From: Streptomyces tauricus
GTDB lineage: Bacteria; Actinomycetota; Actinomycetes; Streptomycetales; Streptomycetaceae
Direction of reading: 5' to 3'
DNA: 64,000 bases
Assembly: GCF_014650955.1 (NCBI RefSeq)
Contig: NZ_BMVY01000022.1
Span: 62,001 to 126,000, forward strand
Below the pieces are notes generated by a model. It was not told the origin of the DNA. It saw only the letters and a list, made by a program, of their open reading frames with translations, and did no database searches. Both the position numbers and the translations under genes were made by a program. Numbering within the stretch: position 1 is the first letter of the stretch; the number at the start of each line of letters is the position of its first letter. Below are positions 51,985-60,190 of this stretch, piece by piece.

Positions 51985-53109
51985 ATGGATGAGCGGAGGG
52001 GGGACCCGGGTCTCCCGGAACCCGATACGAAGGAGACCGCGGCGGTCGGTACGGGGATGACGACCGGCGGCCTCGCCCGCCGTCTCGGGGTGTCGCCGAC
52101 CACGCTGCGCTCGTGGGACCGCCGGTACGGACTGGGTCCCGCGGTCCGCGCCGACGGCCGGCACCGCCGCTGGACACCCCAGGACGTGGCCGTGCTGGAG
52201 GCGATGTGCCGGCTCACCTCGGCGGGAGTGCCACCCGCCGAGGCGGCACGCGCCGCCCGGGAGGCAGCCACCGGCACGGTGTCCGTCGAGGGCCGGGCCA
52301 TGCAGGACGGAACCCGCCCGGCGCCTGCCGACCGGTCGCCCGCCGACCGCGCCCCCGTACCGGAGGACCTGCCGCCCACGGCCGACGACCGGCCGTCCGG
52401 GAGCGGCCGACGCTCGCAGGCGGCGGCCACCCTGCCCCTCGGCGATGTGCGCCAGGAATGCCGCGGACTGGCCAGGGCGGCCGTACGCCTCGACGCCCCG
52501 GCCGTGGACGGCCAGCTGACCTCGGCCGTCCGGCGGTACGGTCTCGCCGTCGCCTGGGAGGAGGTGATGGTGCCGACCCTGCACGCCGTCGGACGCAAGT
52601 GGGCGTCGTCCGGCGACCGCTATGTCGAGGTCGAACACATGCTGTCCTGGCACATCTCCACCGTGCTCCGCCGGGTCACACCGGTCTCACGGACGGCCCT
52701 GCCGGACAGCGCGCCGGGCCCCGTGGTCCTGGCCTGCGTCCCCGGCGAGCAGCACACGCTTCCCCTGGAGGCGCTCAACGCCGCGCTCACCGAACACGGC
52801 ATGCCCACCAGGATGTTCGGCGCGGCGGTGCCGGCGGAGGCACTCACCGCGGCGGTACGCCGACTGGGCCCCGCGGCCGTCGTCCTGTGGGCCCAGGCCC
52901 GTTCCACGGCGAGCCTCCCCCTGGCCCGGCACGTCGCCGCCACGCAGTGGGGCGTGCGAGGCGCCCGCAGGCATCCGACGGTCGTACTCGGCGGCCCCGG
53001 CTGGGCGGGCCGTTCGGCCCAGGGCATGCTGCGCCCGCCGAGCCTGAACGAGGCCCTGTCCGTCCTCACGGCCCGCTGGGAGAGCGCCGCGCCCGGACCG
53101 GTGGGCTGA
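51985..53109 (+). CDS. MerR-family regulator with B12-binding-like sensor domain (LitR/CarH type)
   Basis: 374 residues, ATG 51985, probably leaderless. Residues ~22-95 are a MerR winged helix (TTGGLARRLGVSPTTLRSWD). A disordered Pro/Arg linker leads to a B12-cap-like helical bundle (~150-225, WEEVMVPTLHAVGRKWASSG, then YVEVEHMLSWH) and a cobalamin-type Rossmann domain (~235-365). The DxHxxG cobalt-binding motif reads GEQHTLP; the axial His is kept but the Gly is replaced by Pro. In CarH/LitR, light breaks the adenosylcobalamin bond and releases DNA. A light or B12 sensor role is inferred from this architecture and from the photolyase next door. Confidence 0.87.
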   Translation: MDERRGDPGLPEPDTKETAAVGTGMTTGGLARRLGVSPTTLRSWDRRYGLGPAVRADGRHRRWTPQDVAVLEAMCRLTSAGVPPAEAARAAREAATGTVSVEGRAMQDGTRPAPADRSPADRAPVPEDLPPTADDRPSGSGRRSQAAATLPLGDVRQECRGLARAAVRLDAPAVDGQLTSAVRRYGLAVAWEEVMVPTLHAVGRKWASSGDRYVEVEHMLSWHISTVLRRVTPVSRTALPDSAPGPVVLACVPGEQHTLPLEALNAALTEHGMPTRMFGAAVPAEALTAAVRRLGPAAVVLWAQARSTASLPLARHVAATQWGVRGARRHPTVVLGGPGWAGRSAQGMLRPPSLNEALSVLTARWESAAPGPVG

Positions 53110-53136
53110 CCGGGGACAGGTCGGCCGGTCGCCGTC

Positions 53137-54510
53137 TCAGACGCGCCCGCGGGCGTGCCGGAAGCGGGTCAGCGCGTCGGCGAGGTCGACGACGGGCTCG
53201 GGATAGTCGTAGGCGGCCCGCTCGGGCCCCTTGAGCTTCCACGGCTCGTGCACGGCGGCCCCGGCAAGCCCTTCGAGTTCGGGCACCCAGCGCCGTACGT
53301 ACGCGCCCCGGGGGTCGTACCGCTTGCCCTGGACGACCGGGTTGAGGACCCGGTTGGGGCGGCTGTCGGTGCCCGTTCCCGCCACCCACTGCCAGTTGAG
53401 CTGGTTGTTGGCGATGTCACCGTCCACGAGGAGGCTGAGGAAGTGGTCGGCGCCCACCCGCCAGTCGACGTACAGCGTCTTGGCGAGGAAGCTCGCGGTC
53501 AGCAGGCGTCCGCGGTTGTGCATCCAGCCCTCGTGACGCAGTTGCCGCATGGCCGCGTCGACGACGGGATAGCCGGTCAGCCCCGCCTTCCAGTCCTCGA
53601 TCTCCTGCCCGGCCGAGTCCGGTGACCGCCACAGGTCGTTGCGGGTGCGCAGGTCCTTCTGGGACGCGGCGGGCCGCGCGGCCAGCACCTGGTGGTGGAA
53701 GTCCCGCCACGCGAGCTGCCGTACGAAGGCCTCGGCGCCCGGCCCGCCCGCCTTGCGTGCCCGGTGCACCAGCTCCACGGCGGACAGCGTGCCGAAGTGG
53801 AGGTGAGGGGAGAGGCGCGAGGTGGCGTCCCCGGCGAGATCGTCGTGGCCGTCCACGTACGCGTGGACCCCGCTCCGCAGCCAGGCCGTGAGCCGCTTCC
53901 TGCCCTCGCGCTCGCCGCCCGCGGCGAGCGCCGGGGACAGGCCGGACAGTTCCCCGCGCGTGGGCAGCCGCTCCGAACCGATGCCCTCCGGTACGCGCAC
54001 GGCGCGGGGCGCGCCGAGCACCGGACGCTGGTGGTACAGCTCCCAGCGCCGGAAGTACGGGGTGAACACCGCGAAGTGGTCCGAGGAGGCCGGTGTGACC
54101 GCGCCGGGTGCCAGGGCGGTGACGACCTCGTCGTGGACGTGCAGCCGGCGCCCGTCGCTCTCCAGGGCGGCTCGCAGCCGTTCCTCGCGCCGGTGGGCGT
54201 GGGCGGACACGTCGGCGGCCATGTGCACCTCGTCGGCGTCCGTCTCGGTGACCACCTTGCACACCTCGTCGACGAGGTCGCCCGAGCGGTGCACGAGCCG
54301 GCCGCCGCGCTCCCGCAGACCCGCGTCCAGGTCCCGCAGGCAGTCGGCGAGGAACGCCAGCCGGTTGGGCGCGGCGAAGCCGGCCCGGTCGACCGCCCGG
54401 TCGCGCACGAAGAGGGGCACCACCGTGCGCGAGCCGTCGAGAGCCGCGTGCAGCGGCGGATGATCGTGCAGCCGCAGGTCGGAGGTGAACAGGACGACCG
54501 AGACGTTCAT
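53137..54510 (-). CDS. phr: Deoxyribodipyrimidine photolyase
   Basis: 457 residues, ATG 54510 with GGAG upstream. N-terminal alpha/beta antenna domain (VVLFTSDLRLHDHPPLHAAL) and C-terminal FAD domain (~200-457) with GYPVVDAAMRQLRHEGWMHN, ASFLAKTLYVDWRVGADHF and DGDIANNQLNWQWVAGTGTD, all typical of class I CPD photolyases; the FAD-contacting Asn (NNQLNWQW) is present. It repairs UV-induced pyrimidine dimers with blue light. It converges on the MerR-type gene and follows the SDR gene by 149 bases. Confidence 0.95.
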   Translation of the reverse strand: MNVSVVLFTSDLRLHDHPPLHAALDGSRTVVPLFVRDRAVDRAGFAAPNRLAFLADCLRDLDAGLRERGGRLVHRSGDLVDEVCKVVTETDADEVHMAADVSAHAHRREERLRAALESDGRRLHVHDEVVTALAPGAVTPASSDHFAVFTPYFRRWELYHQRPVLGAPRAVRVPEGIGSERLPTRGELSGLSPALAAGGEREGRKRLTAWLRSGVHAYVDGHDDLAGDATSRLSPHLHFGTLSAVELVHRARKAGGPGAEAFVRQLAWRDFHHQVLAARPAASQKDLRTRNDLWRSPDSAGQEIEDWKAGLTGYPVVDAAMRQLRHEGWMHNRGRLLTASFLAKTLYVDWRVGADHFLSLLVDGDIANNQLNWQWVAGTGTDSRPNRVLNPVVQGKRYDPRGAYVRRWVPELEGLAGAAVHEPWKLKGPERAAYDYPEPVVDLADALTRFRHARGRV

Positions 54511-54659
54511 GGCGGGACTCCGGGACTCCGGGAGGGGAGGAAGGGGGTGAGCCGGGGGCCGCGGTGCCGGCGGCCATCAAGTACTTCCGGACCGGGCCGC
54601 CCGACGGATGCGGCCGTCGCGGGGCGGCCGGGGCGGGGCGGCCGGTGCGGCGGCCCGCG

Positions 54660-56192
54660 TCAGCCGGCGGGCGTGCGCGACGGTGCCGCCGCCGGGGGAC
54701 CCGTCTTCGCGGCGGTGCGCGCGATGTTGCGGGCCATGCCGCCGAACACGACGGCGTGGAACGGCGACACGCTCCACCAGTAGGCGTGGCCCAGCAGCCC
54801 GTGCGGATGGAAGAGGGCGCGCTGGCGGTAGCGGACGCGGCCGTCGTCGCCCGTCTCCGCGCACATCTCCAGCCAGGCCAAGCCCGGGAGCCGCATCTCG
54901 GCGCGCAGGCGCAGCAGCCGGCCCGGTTCGATCTCCTCGACGCGCCAGAAGTCGAGCGAGTCGCCGACCCGCAGCCGGGCCGCGTCCCGGCGCCCCCGGC
55001 GCAGGCCCACCCCGCCGATCAGCCGGTCGAGGAGCCCGCGCGCCGCCCAGGCGAGCGGGAAGGAGTACCAGCCGTTCTCGCCGCCGATGCCCTCGATCAC
55101 CCGCCACAAAGCCTCGGGCGAGGCGTCGACGACCCGTTCGCGCCGGTCCGTGTAGAGGCTGCCGCCCGCCCAGTGGGGGTCCGTGGGCAGCGGGTCGCTG
55201 GGGACGCCGGGCAGCGAGGCGGACGACCAGCGGGTGGTGACCCGGGCGTCCTGGATGCGCTGCAGCGCCAGGCGCACCGACTCCTCGAAGGGGATCGGGG
55301 TGCCGGGCGGGTCGGGCACGTACCGGGCGATGTCGTGCTCGTGGCAGACCACCTCGTGGCGCAGCGACTCGGTCAGCGGGCGGGCGATGGACCGCGGCAC
55401 GGGAGTGACCAGGCCGATCCAGTGGCTGGACAGCCGCGGGGTCAGGAAGGGCACGGGCACGATCAGCCGCCGGGGCAGCCGCGCGACGGTCGCGTACCTC
55501 ACCATCATCTCCCGGTACGTCAGGATCTCCGGGCCGCCGATGTCGAAGGTCCTGCTGACGTCGTCCGGCATCCGGGCGCTGCCCACGAGCGTGCGCAGGA
55601 CGTCCCGCACCGCGATCGGCTGGATCCGCGTGTGGACCCAGTTGGGGGTGACCATCACCGGCAGCCGTTCGGTGAGGTACCGCAGCATCTCGAAGGAGGC
55701 CGAGCCCGAGCCGATGATGACCGCCGCGCGCAGCACGGTCGTCGGGACACCGCAGGCGAGGAGGATGCGCCCGACCTCGGCGCGGGAGCGCAGATGCGGC
55801 GAGAGTTCCCGCTCGGGCACTCCGGCGGGGGTGAGTCCGCCCAGGTAGACGATCCGGCGTACGCCCGCCGCGCGGGCCTGCTCCCCGAAGATCCGCGCGG
55901 CCCGGCGGTCGGTCTCCTGGAAGCCCTTGCCCGTGCCCAGCGCGTGCACCAGGTAGTACGCGACATCGATGTCCCGCATCGCGGCGGCGACCGACTCGGC
56001 GTCCGTGACGTCGCCGCGTACCACCTCGACGTCACCGGCCCACGGATGGTCCCGCAGCGCGCCGGGGGAGCGGGCCACACAGCGCACCCGGTGCCCCTCG
56101 GTGAGGAGCTCCGGGACCAGGCGGCCGCCGATGTACCCCGTCGCGCCCGTCACCAGGCAGCGCAGCCCGGTTCCGGTGTCGTCACCGCTCAT
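54660..56192 (-). CDS. SDR-family NAD(P)-dependent protein with C-terminal DUF2867 domain
   Basis: 510 residues from ATG 56192; the open frame beyond is not coding. Residues 1-300 are an extended SDR with VTGATGYIGGRLVPELL and GDVTDAESVAAAMRDIDVAYYLVHAL. Residues ~330-500 are DUF2867, a START-like domain (VVDASPEALWRVIEGIGGENGWYSFPLAW, then YRQRALFHPHGLLGHAYWWSVSPFH). This fusion often sits beside photolyase genes, and its reaction is unknown. The catalytic Y-x3-K of classical SDRs is not obvious, as in many NmrA-like members. Likely cotranscribed with phr. Confidence 0.88.
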   Translation of the reverse strand: MSGDDTGTGLRCLVTGATGYIGGRLVPELLTEGHRVRCVARSPGALRDHPWAGDVEVVRGDVTDAESVAAAMRDIDVAYYLVHALGTGKGFQETDRRAARIFGEQARAAGVRRIVYLGGLTPAGVPERELSPHLRSRAEVGRILLACGVPTTVLRAAVIIGSGSASFEMLRYLTERLPVMVTPNWVHTRIQPIAVRDVLRTLVGSARMPDDVSRTFDIGGPEILTYREMMVRYATVARLPRRLIVPVPFLTPRLSSHWIGLVTPVPRSIARPLTESLRHEVVCHEHDIARYVPDPPGTPIPFEESVRLALQRIQDARVTTRWSSASLPGVPSDPLPTDPHWAGGSLYTDRRERVVDASPEALWRVIEGIGGENGWYSFPLAWAARGLLDRLIGGVGLRRGRRDAARLRVGDSLDFWRVEEIEPGRLLRLRAEMRLPGLAWLEMCAETGDDGRVRYRQRALFHPHGLLGHAYWWSVSPFHAVVFGGMARNIARTAAKTGPPAAAPSRTPAG

Positions 56193-56411
56193 GGTGGTGT
56201 GGCCCTTCTGGTCGTCCTGTCCGGCTCTGTCCGCTGGCCTCCTCGTGATCCCTTCCCCGCGCCGGCCCTCCACGGATGCGCCGAGTGGGCCACACGGGCC
56301 ATACGGGTCATCCGGGTCATGAGCGTCCGGGGCGTACGGGTACATGTGCGGGGCGATCGGGGGCAGACGAGTTTCTGCAGAGACGTCGGTTCACACGGAA
56401 GGTCGGTCGTC

Positions 56412-56579
56412 ATGGGTGCGAAGGTGCTGGAGCAGTTTCCCGCGGGAGCCCCGCGCGGATCGTGGCCCGCGGAGGAGTACGCGGCGCGTCGTCGGGCCGA
56501 GGGCGAGCCCGCGGCCGTGGTGATGGATCTGGAGTCGGACGCGTTTCTTGTGGTGGTCCCGGCGCACGAGAACGACTGA
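56412..56579 (+). CDS. Small uncharacterised protein, 55 residues
   Basis: ATG 56412 with GGAAGG ten bases upstream. The protein (MGAKVLEQFPAGAPRGSWPA...VMDLESDAFLVVVP) has no membrane segment. Its GC-rich third positions and independent ribosome site support translation. I recognise it as a typical small Streptomyces protein but cannot name a family. It lies between the SDR gene and the LysR gene and converges on the latter; a link with either is speculative. Confidence 0.7.
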   Translation: MGAKVLEQFPAGAPRGSWPAEEYAARRRAEGEPAAVVMDLESDAFLVVVPAHEND

Positions 56580-56614
56580 CGACGACCGGCCCTCCGCCCG
56601 CGGACGGCTTCGCG

Positions 56615-57547
56615 TCAGGCCGTGGGGCGCACGGCTTCGGACATCGTTCCCCCGAGTGCGGCCGCCCGGCGCACGAACACCTCGTGCAGATCGTGCGCGG
56701 CCCGAGGCACCGAGTCCGCCCTGCGCCGCTGGAGCATCAGCAGCACCCGCGTAGAGTCGCCGGCCAGTGGCCGGCAGGTGATCGCCCCCTGCCGGGTCAG
56801 CGGATCGTCGATCACACTGAAGTCGGGCAGCACCGTGGCGCCCAGCCCCTCCGCGACCATCAGCTTGCCCATCTCCGCGCCGTCGGTGGAGTAGGAGAAG
56901 GACGGCTCACGGTCGCCCAGGAGCCGGTGCACGAACCGGTTCATCACATAGCCGGAGCGCATGGCGATGAGCGGCTGGGCGAGCAGGTCCGGCACGCTCA
57001 CCACGGACAGCGACGCCAGTGGACTGTCGGGCCGCACACACACGACCGGCCGCCCCCACAGCAGTTCCGTGTACTCGAAGTCGGCGGCCACGTCGTCGCC
57101 CTCCAGGTGGTTCACCAGACCCAGGTCGAAGCCGCCCTCCAGGAGGGTCCGGTGGATGTCCGACTGCTGCGCGCCCACCACCTCCACCTGGGTCTCCGGG
57201 TGCGCAGCCCGGAACTCGCGCACGGCCGGGAACAGGAGCGGGACCGTCGCCGCGTTCACCGTGCCGACGCGCACCATGCGGCTGATGCGGTGCTGCTCGC
57301 CCGCGGCGCCCCGCAACCGGTCCACCGCCTCCAGCACGTTGATGATGTGGGGCAGCAGCTCCCGCCCCTCCGCGCTCATCTTCGCCCCGGAGCGTTTCCG
57401 CTCCAGGAGGTCGACCCCCAGTTCACGCTCCAGGTTGCGGACGGTCTCGCTCAACGCGGGCTGCGAGAGGTGGAGTTCCTCGGCGGCCCGGCGCAGTGAG
57501 CCGAGCCGGGTGACCGCCGTGATGTATTCCAGCTGCTCTATGCGCAC
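56615..57547 (-). CDS. LysR-family regulator of the organosulfur genes
   Basis: 310 residues from GTG 57547 (VRIEQLEYITAVTRLGSLRR); an open frame extends 17 codons further without a ribosome site. The HTH (SLRRAAEELHLSQPALSETV) is at residues ~16-36, followed by a typical LysR effector domain (VGTVNAATVPLLFPAVREF, GFDLGLVNHLEGD). It diverges from the Cys leader peptide and the ssu-type genes, which makes it their likely activator in response to sulfur limitation, as CysB/Cbl-type proteins do elsewhere. The specific effector is not known. Confidence 0.87.
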   Translation of the reverse strand: MRIEQLEYITAVTRLGSLRRAAEELHLSQPALSETVRNLERELGVDLLERKRSGAKMSAEGRELLPHIINVLEAVDRLRGAAGEQHRISRMVRVGTVNAATVPLLFPAVREFRAAHPETQVEVVGAQQSDIHRTLLEGGFDLGLVNHLEGDDVAADFEYTELLWGRPVVCVRPDSPLASLSVVSVPDLLAQPLIAMRSGYVMNRFVHRLLGDREPSFSYSTDGAEMGKLMVAEGLGATVLPDFSVIDDPLTRQGAITCRPLAGDSTRVLLMLQRRRADSVPRAAHDLHEVFVRRAAALGGTMSEAVRPTA

Positions 57548-57684
57548 CCGGTCACAATGCGGGGCCCGTACTGCCCTGTTCAAGGGTTTCCCTGTCACGC
57601 CTTCGTGAAATTCGCCGGTCCGGGATACGAGACCGATCGGGTATTCCTTGACGGTCCGGACCGCCGGCTGCCACGATCGAACAC

Positions 57685-57768
57685 ATGATGATGCGACTGG
57701 ACCTCACGCGGCGACGCCATGTCGACCTCGCGCGCGTCTCCAGCGCCGCCTGTTGCTCCGTGGCCTGA
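57685..57768 (+). CDS. Cysteine-containing leader peptide (27 residues)
   Basis: ATG-ATG-ATG start at 57685, then RLDLTRRRHVDLARVSSAAC and a second Cys, ending CSVA. The core RLDLTRRRHVDLARVSSAACC is the recurring leader peptide found upstream of sulfur-assimilation genes in Streptomyces. Codons 23-24 are the paired Cys codons TGT-TGC. Ribosome stalling here when cysteine is scarce would change folding of the downstream RNA and let transcription continue into the sulfur genes. It is about 140 bases from the LysR start on the other strand. Confidence 0.85.
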   Translation: MMMRLDLTRRRHVDLARVSSAACCSVA

Positions 57769-57780
57769 TCCGCCGGATCC

Positions 57781-57803
57781 GCGGCCCGAATCGCCGGGCC
57801 CGC
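57781..57803 (+). promoter_or_regulatory. GC-rich hairpin just after the leader peptide (candidate attenuator)
   Basis: GCGGCCCG (57781-57788) can pair with CGGGCCCGC (57795-57803) with one bulged base, 13 bases after the leader stop. It could be part of an attenuator; the alternative pairing partners were not worked out. Confidence 0.4.
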
Positions 57804-57993
57804 CGCGCCCCACCACGTTCCCCCCAAGGCTCCCGGCCGCCGCCGATCGCTGTCGCTGGCCGTGCGACGCATTCCGCCGCCCGAATTCGACGATTCACCG
57901 AACGCCGCCGACGCCAATGAGCGGACGCCGCGGACGCCGCTGAATCGGCCCCCTGAATTCGGCCTGCCCGAATTCCCGCAACAGGAGTTCCCC

Positions 57994-58215
57994 ATAAGCA
58001 CCGTCACGCCCGCCGACCCGCAGACCCGCCCCGCCCCGGAAACCGCCCAGGAGTGGATCGACCGCGTCACCGAGGCGGCCGCCGTTCTCGCCACCGCCGC
58101 CCGCCGGCGCACCGTCCGCATCCACACCCTCCACGACCCGGTCGCCTACAAGCGGCGCGAGGTCGGCCGCCGGGTCCTCGAAGGAGAGCTGCCCGAACCC
58201 ACCTGGTACTCCTGA
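57994..58215 (+). pseudogene. Remnant of an SfnB-like acyl-CoA-dehydrogenase-type gene with internal deletion
   Basis: The 74-codon reading keeps the beginning (ETAQEWIDRVTEAAAVLATA) and the very end (IHTLHDPVAYKRREVGRRVL, then GELPEPTWYS) of a flavin-dependent SfnB/DszC-type protein. About 300 central residues are missing, joined in frame at ARRR-TVRI. AGGAG (57983-57987) stands six bases before ATA at 57994, where ATG would be expected, so the start also seems lost. A complete relative of the same family lies 600 bases downstream with the matching tail HTLHDPPRWKIQHIGRYVLN. Read as a decayed paralogue; a start further upstream (GTG 57862) has no ribosome site. Confidence 0.75.
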
Positions 58216-58272
58216 CCGATCCCGTCCGGGGCGCCTCCCACGCCGAGGGGCCCCCGTCCCGAAAGAGGACCC

Positions 58273-58827
58273 ATGGCCACCGTCCTGTCCGTCTCCGGCA
58301 GCCCCTCCGCCTCCTCCCGCACCAACCGCCTGCTGCGCCACCTCGACCACCGGCTGACCGCACAGGGCCACGAGGTGATCCCGCTCGACGTCCGTACGAT
58401 CCCCGCCGACGCCCTGCTCGGCGCCGACTTCCGGCATCCGGCGATCGTCGAGGCCACCGCCCTCGTCGCCCGGGCCGACGGTGTCGTCATCGGCACCCCC
58501 GTCTACAAGGCCGCCTACTCCGGGGTCCTCAAGGCGCTGCTCGACCTGCTCCCGCAGTACGCCCTCACCGGCAAGACCGTGCTGCCCCTGGCCACCGGTG
58601 GGACGACCGCACATGTGCTGGCCATCGACTACGCGCTGCGCCCGGTCCTCAGCTCCATGGGTGCCCGACACATCGTTCAGGGCTGGTTCACCCTCGACAA
58701 GGACATCGTCGTCGGTGAGGACGGCGGACTCACCGTGGCGCCCGCGGCGACCGAGGCGCTGACCCAGGTGCTCGACCAGTTCTCCGAGGCGCTGGGCCGC
58801 CGGCCGGTCCTGGCCGCGGCGAGCTGA
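58273..58827 (+). CDS. ssuE: NADPH-dependent FMN reductase SsuE
   Basis: 184 residues, ATG 58273 with GAGGA upstream. Flavodoxin-like fold with the FMN phosphate loop VSGSPSASSRTNRLLRHL and GTPVYKAAYSGVLKALLD, as in SsuE. It supplies reduced FMN to alkanesulfonate monooxygenase, encoded 1.4 kb downstream. Two bases separate it from the next gene, so they are cotranslated. Confidence 0.93.
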   Translation: MATVLSVSGSPSASSRTNRLLRHLDHRLTAQGHEVIPLDVRTIPADALLGADFRHPAIVEATALVARADGVVIGTPVYKAAYSGVLKALLDLLPQYALTGKTVLPLATGGTTAHVLAIDYALRPVLSSMGARHIVQGWFTLDKDIVVGEDGGLTVAPAATEALTQVLDQFSEALGRRPVLAAAS

Positions 58828-58829
58828 CC

Positions 58830-60074
58830 ATGTCCACACAGATCTCCGAGGAGACCGGCGCGCGGCTCCCGGCGGAAACCCCCGTGCGGGGGACGGCCGC
58901 GGTCATCGCCGACGACGCCGAAGCCCTGGCCGTGGCAGCCGCCCTGGCCGACGTTTTCCGGGTCGGGGCCACCGGCCGGGACGCCGAACGCAGGCTTCCC
59001 CGCGCCGAGTTGGACCGGCTCTCCGCCTCCGGTCTGCTCGCCGTCACCGTGCCCGCCGAGCACGGCGGCGCCGACGTGACCCAGGAGACGCTCGCCGAGA
59101 TCTTCCGCCTCCTCGCGTCCGCCGACGCCAGCCTCGCCCAGATCCCGCAGAGCCACTTCGTGTACGTCAACGTGATCCGCCGTCAGGGAACGCCGGAACA
59201 GCGGGCGTTCCTCTTCGGCGAGGTACTGGCCGGGCGCCGCTTCGGCAACGCCCAGTCGGAGGCCGGCACCAAACACGTCCAGGACATCCGCACCCGCCTG
59301 GAACGGCGGCCGGACGGCTCGTACGTCCTCACCGGCGTCAAGCACTACTCCACGGGCGCCCTCTTCGCCGACTGGATCCCCGTCCTCGCCCGCACCGAGG
59401 ACGACGACCTGCACGTCGCGTACGTACCCCGGGACGCCGAGGGCCTTGAGGTCGTCGACGACTGGGACGGCATGGGCCAGCGCACCACCGCCAGCGGTAC
59501 CGTCCGGCTCGATGCCGTGCCCGTGCCCGCCGACCGGGTCCTCCCGCACCATCTCACCTTCCGGGGACCGCAACTCCACGGCGCGGTGGCCCAGTTGCTG
59601 CACGCCGCCATCGACGCCGGGATCGCCGCCGGCGCCCTCGCCGAGGCCGTCGACTTCGTCCGCACGAAGAGCCGCCCGTGGTTCGAGAGCGGAGTCGACA
59701 CCGCGGCCGAGGACCCGCTGCTCATCCAGCGCTTCGGGGAACTGGCCGTCCAGGTGCGGGCCACCGAGGCGCTGCTCGGCGCGGCGGCCCGCGCGGTCGA
59801 CACGGCCCGCGCCGGCCTCACCGAGGAGTCGGCCGCCGAGGCGTCCGTCGCGGTGGCCGCCGCCAAGGCGCACGCGGCGGCGACCGCCGTCGAGGTGTCG
59901 AGCGCGCTCTTCGAGGTGTCCGGCACCCGGTCCGCCCTCAACTCCCTGAACCTGCACCGGCACTGGCGTGACGCACGCACCCACACCCTGCACGACCCGC
60001 CCCGCTGGAAGATCCAGCACATCGGCCGGTACGTACTGAACGGCACCCTGCCACCGCGCCACGGACTCCTCTGA
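58830..60074 (+). CDS. SfnB/DszC-type flavin-dependent acyl-CoA-dehydrogenase-family oxidoreductase
   Basis: 414 residues, ATG 58830. Acyl-CoA dehydrogenase fold: N-terminal helices, a middle strand domain with GRRFGNAQSEAGTKHVQDIR, GVKHYSTGALFADWIPVLAR and the WDGMGQRTTASGTVRLD segment, and a helical end with THTLHDPPRWKIQHIGRYVL. SfnB-like enzymes use reduced flavin and oxygen in sulfone or thiophene desulfurisation instead of oxidising acyl-CoA. Lying between ssuE and ssuD, it likely uses the FMNH2 made by SsuE. Its substrate is an organosulfur compound, not identified. Confidence 0.9.
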   Translation: MSTQISEETGARLPAETPVRGTAAVIADDAEALAVAAALADVFRVGATGRDAERRLPRAELDRLSASGLLAVTVPAEHGGADVTQETLAEIFRLLASADASLAQIPQSHFVYVNVIRRQGTPEQRAFLFGEVLAGRRFGNAQSEAGTKHVQDIRTRLERRPDGSYVLTGVKHYSTGALFADWIPVLARTEDDDLHVAYVPRDAEGLEVVDDWDGMGQRTTASGTVRLDAVPVPADRVLPHHLTFRGPQLHGAVAQLLHAAIDAGIAAGALAEAVDFVRTKSRPWFESGVDTAAEDPLLIQRFGELAVQVRATEALLGAAARAVDTARAGLTEESAAEASVAVAAAKAHAAATAVEVSSALFEVSGTRSALNSLNLHRHWRDARTHTLHDPPRWKIQHIGRYVLNGTLPPRHGLL

Positions 60075-60103
60075 ACACGACGGAGTCCCCTGAGCCGGAA
60101 ACC

Positions 60104-60160
60104 GAAGAGCCACCCCCCACCTGAAAAGCCGCCCCCCACGCGAAGAGCCGCCCCCTCACA
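60104..60160 (+). repeat. 19-bp tandem repeat x3 upstream of ssuD
   Basis: Units GAAGAGCCACCCCCCACCT, GAAAAGCCGCCCCCCACGC and GAAGAGCCGCCCCCTCACA follow one another in the 116-base gap before ssuD. The C-rich runs make the region prone to slippage. Confidence 0.85.
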
Positions 60161-60190
60161 CCGCCCGCGCCCCGATCGGAGAACGCACCC

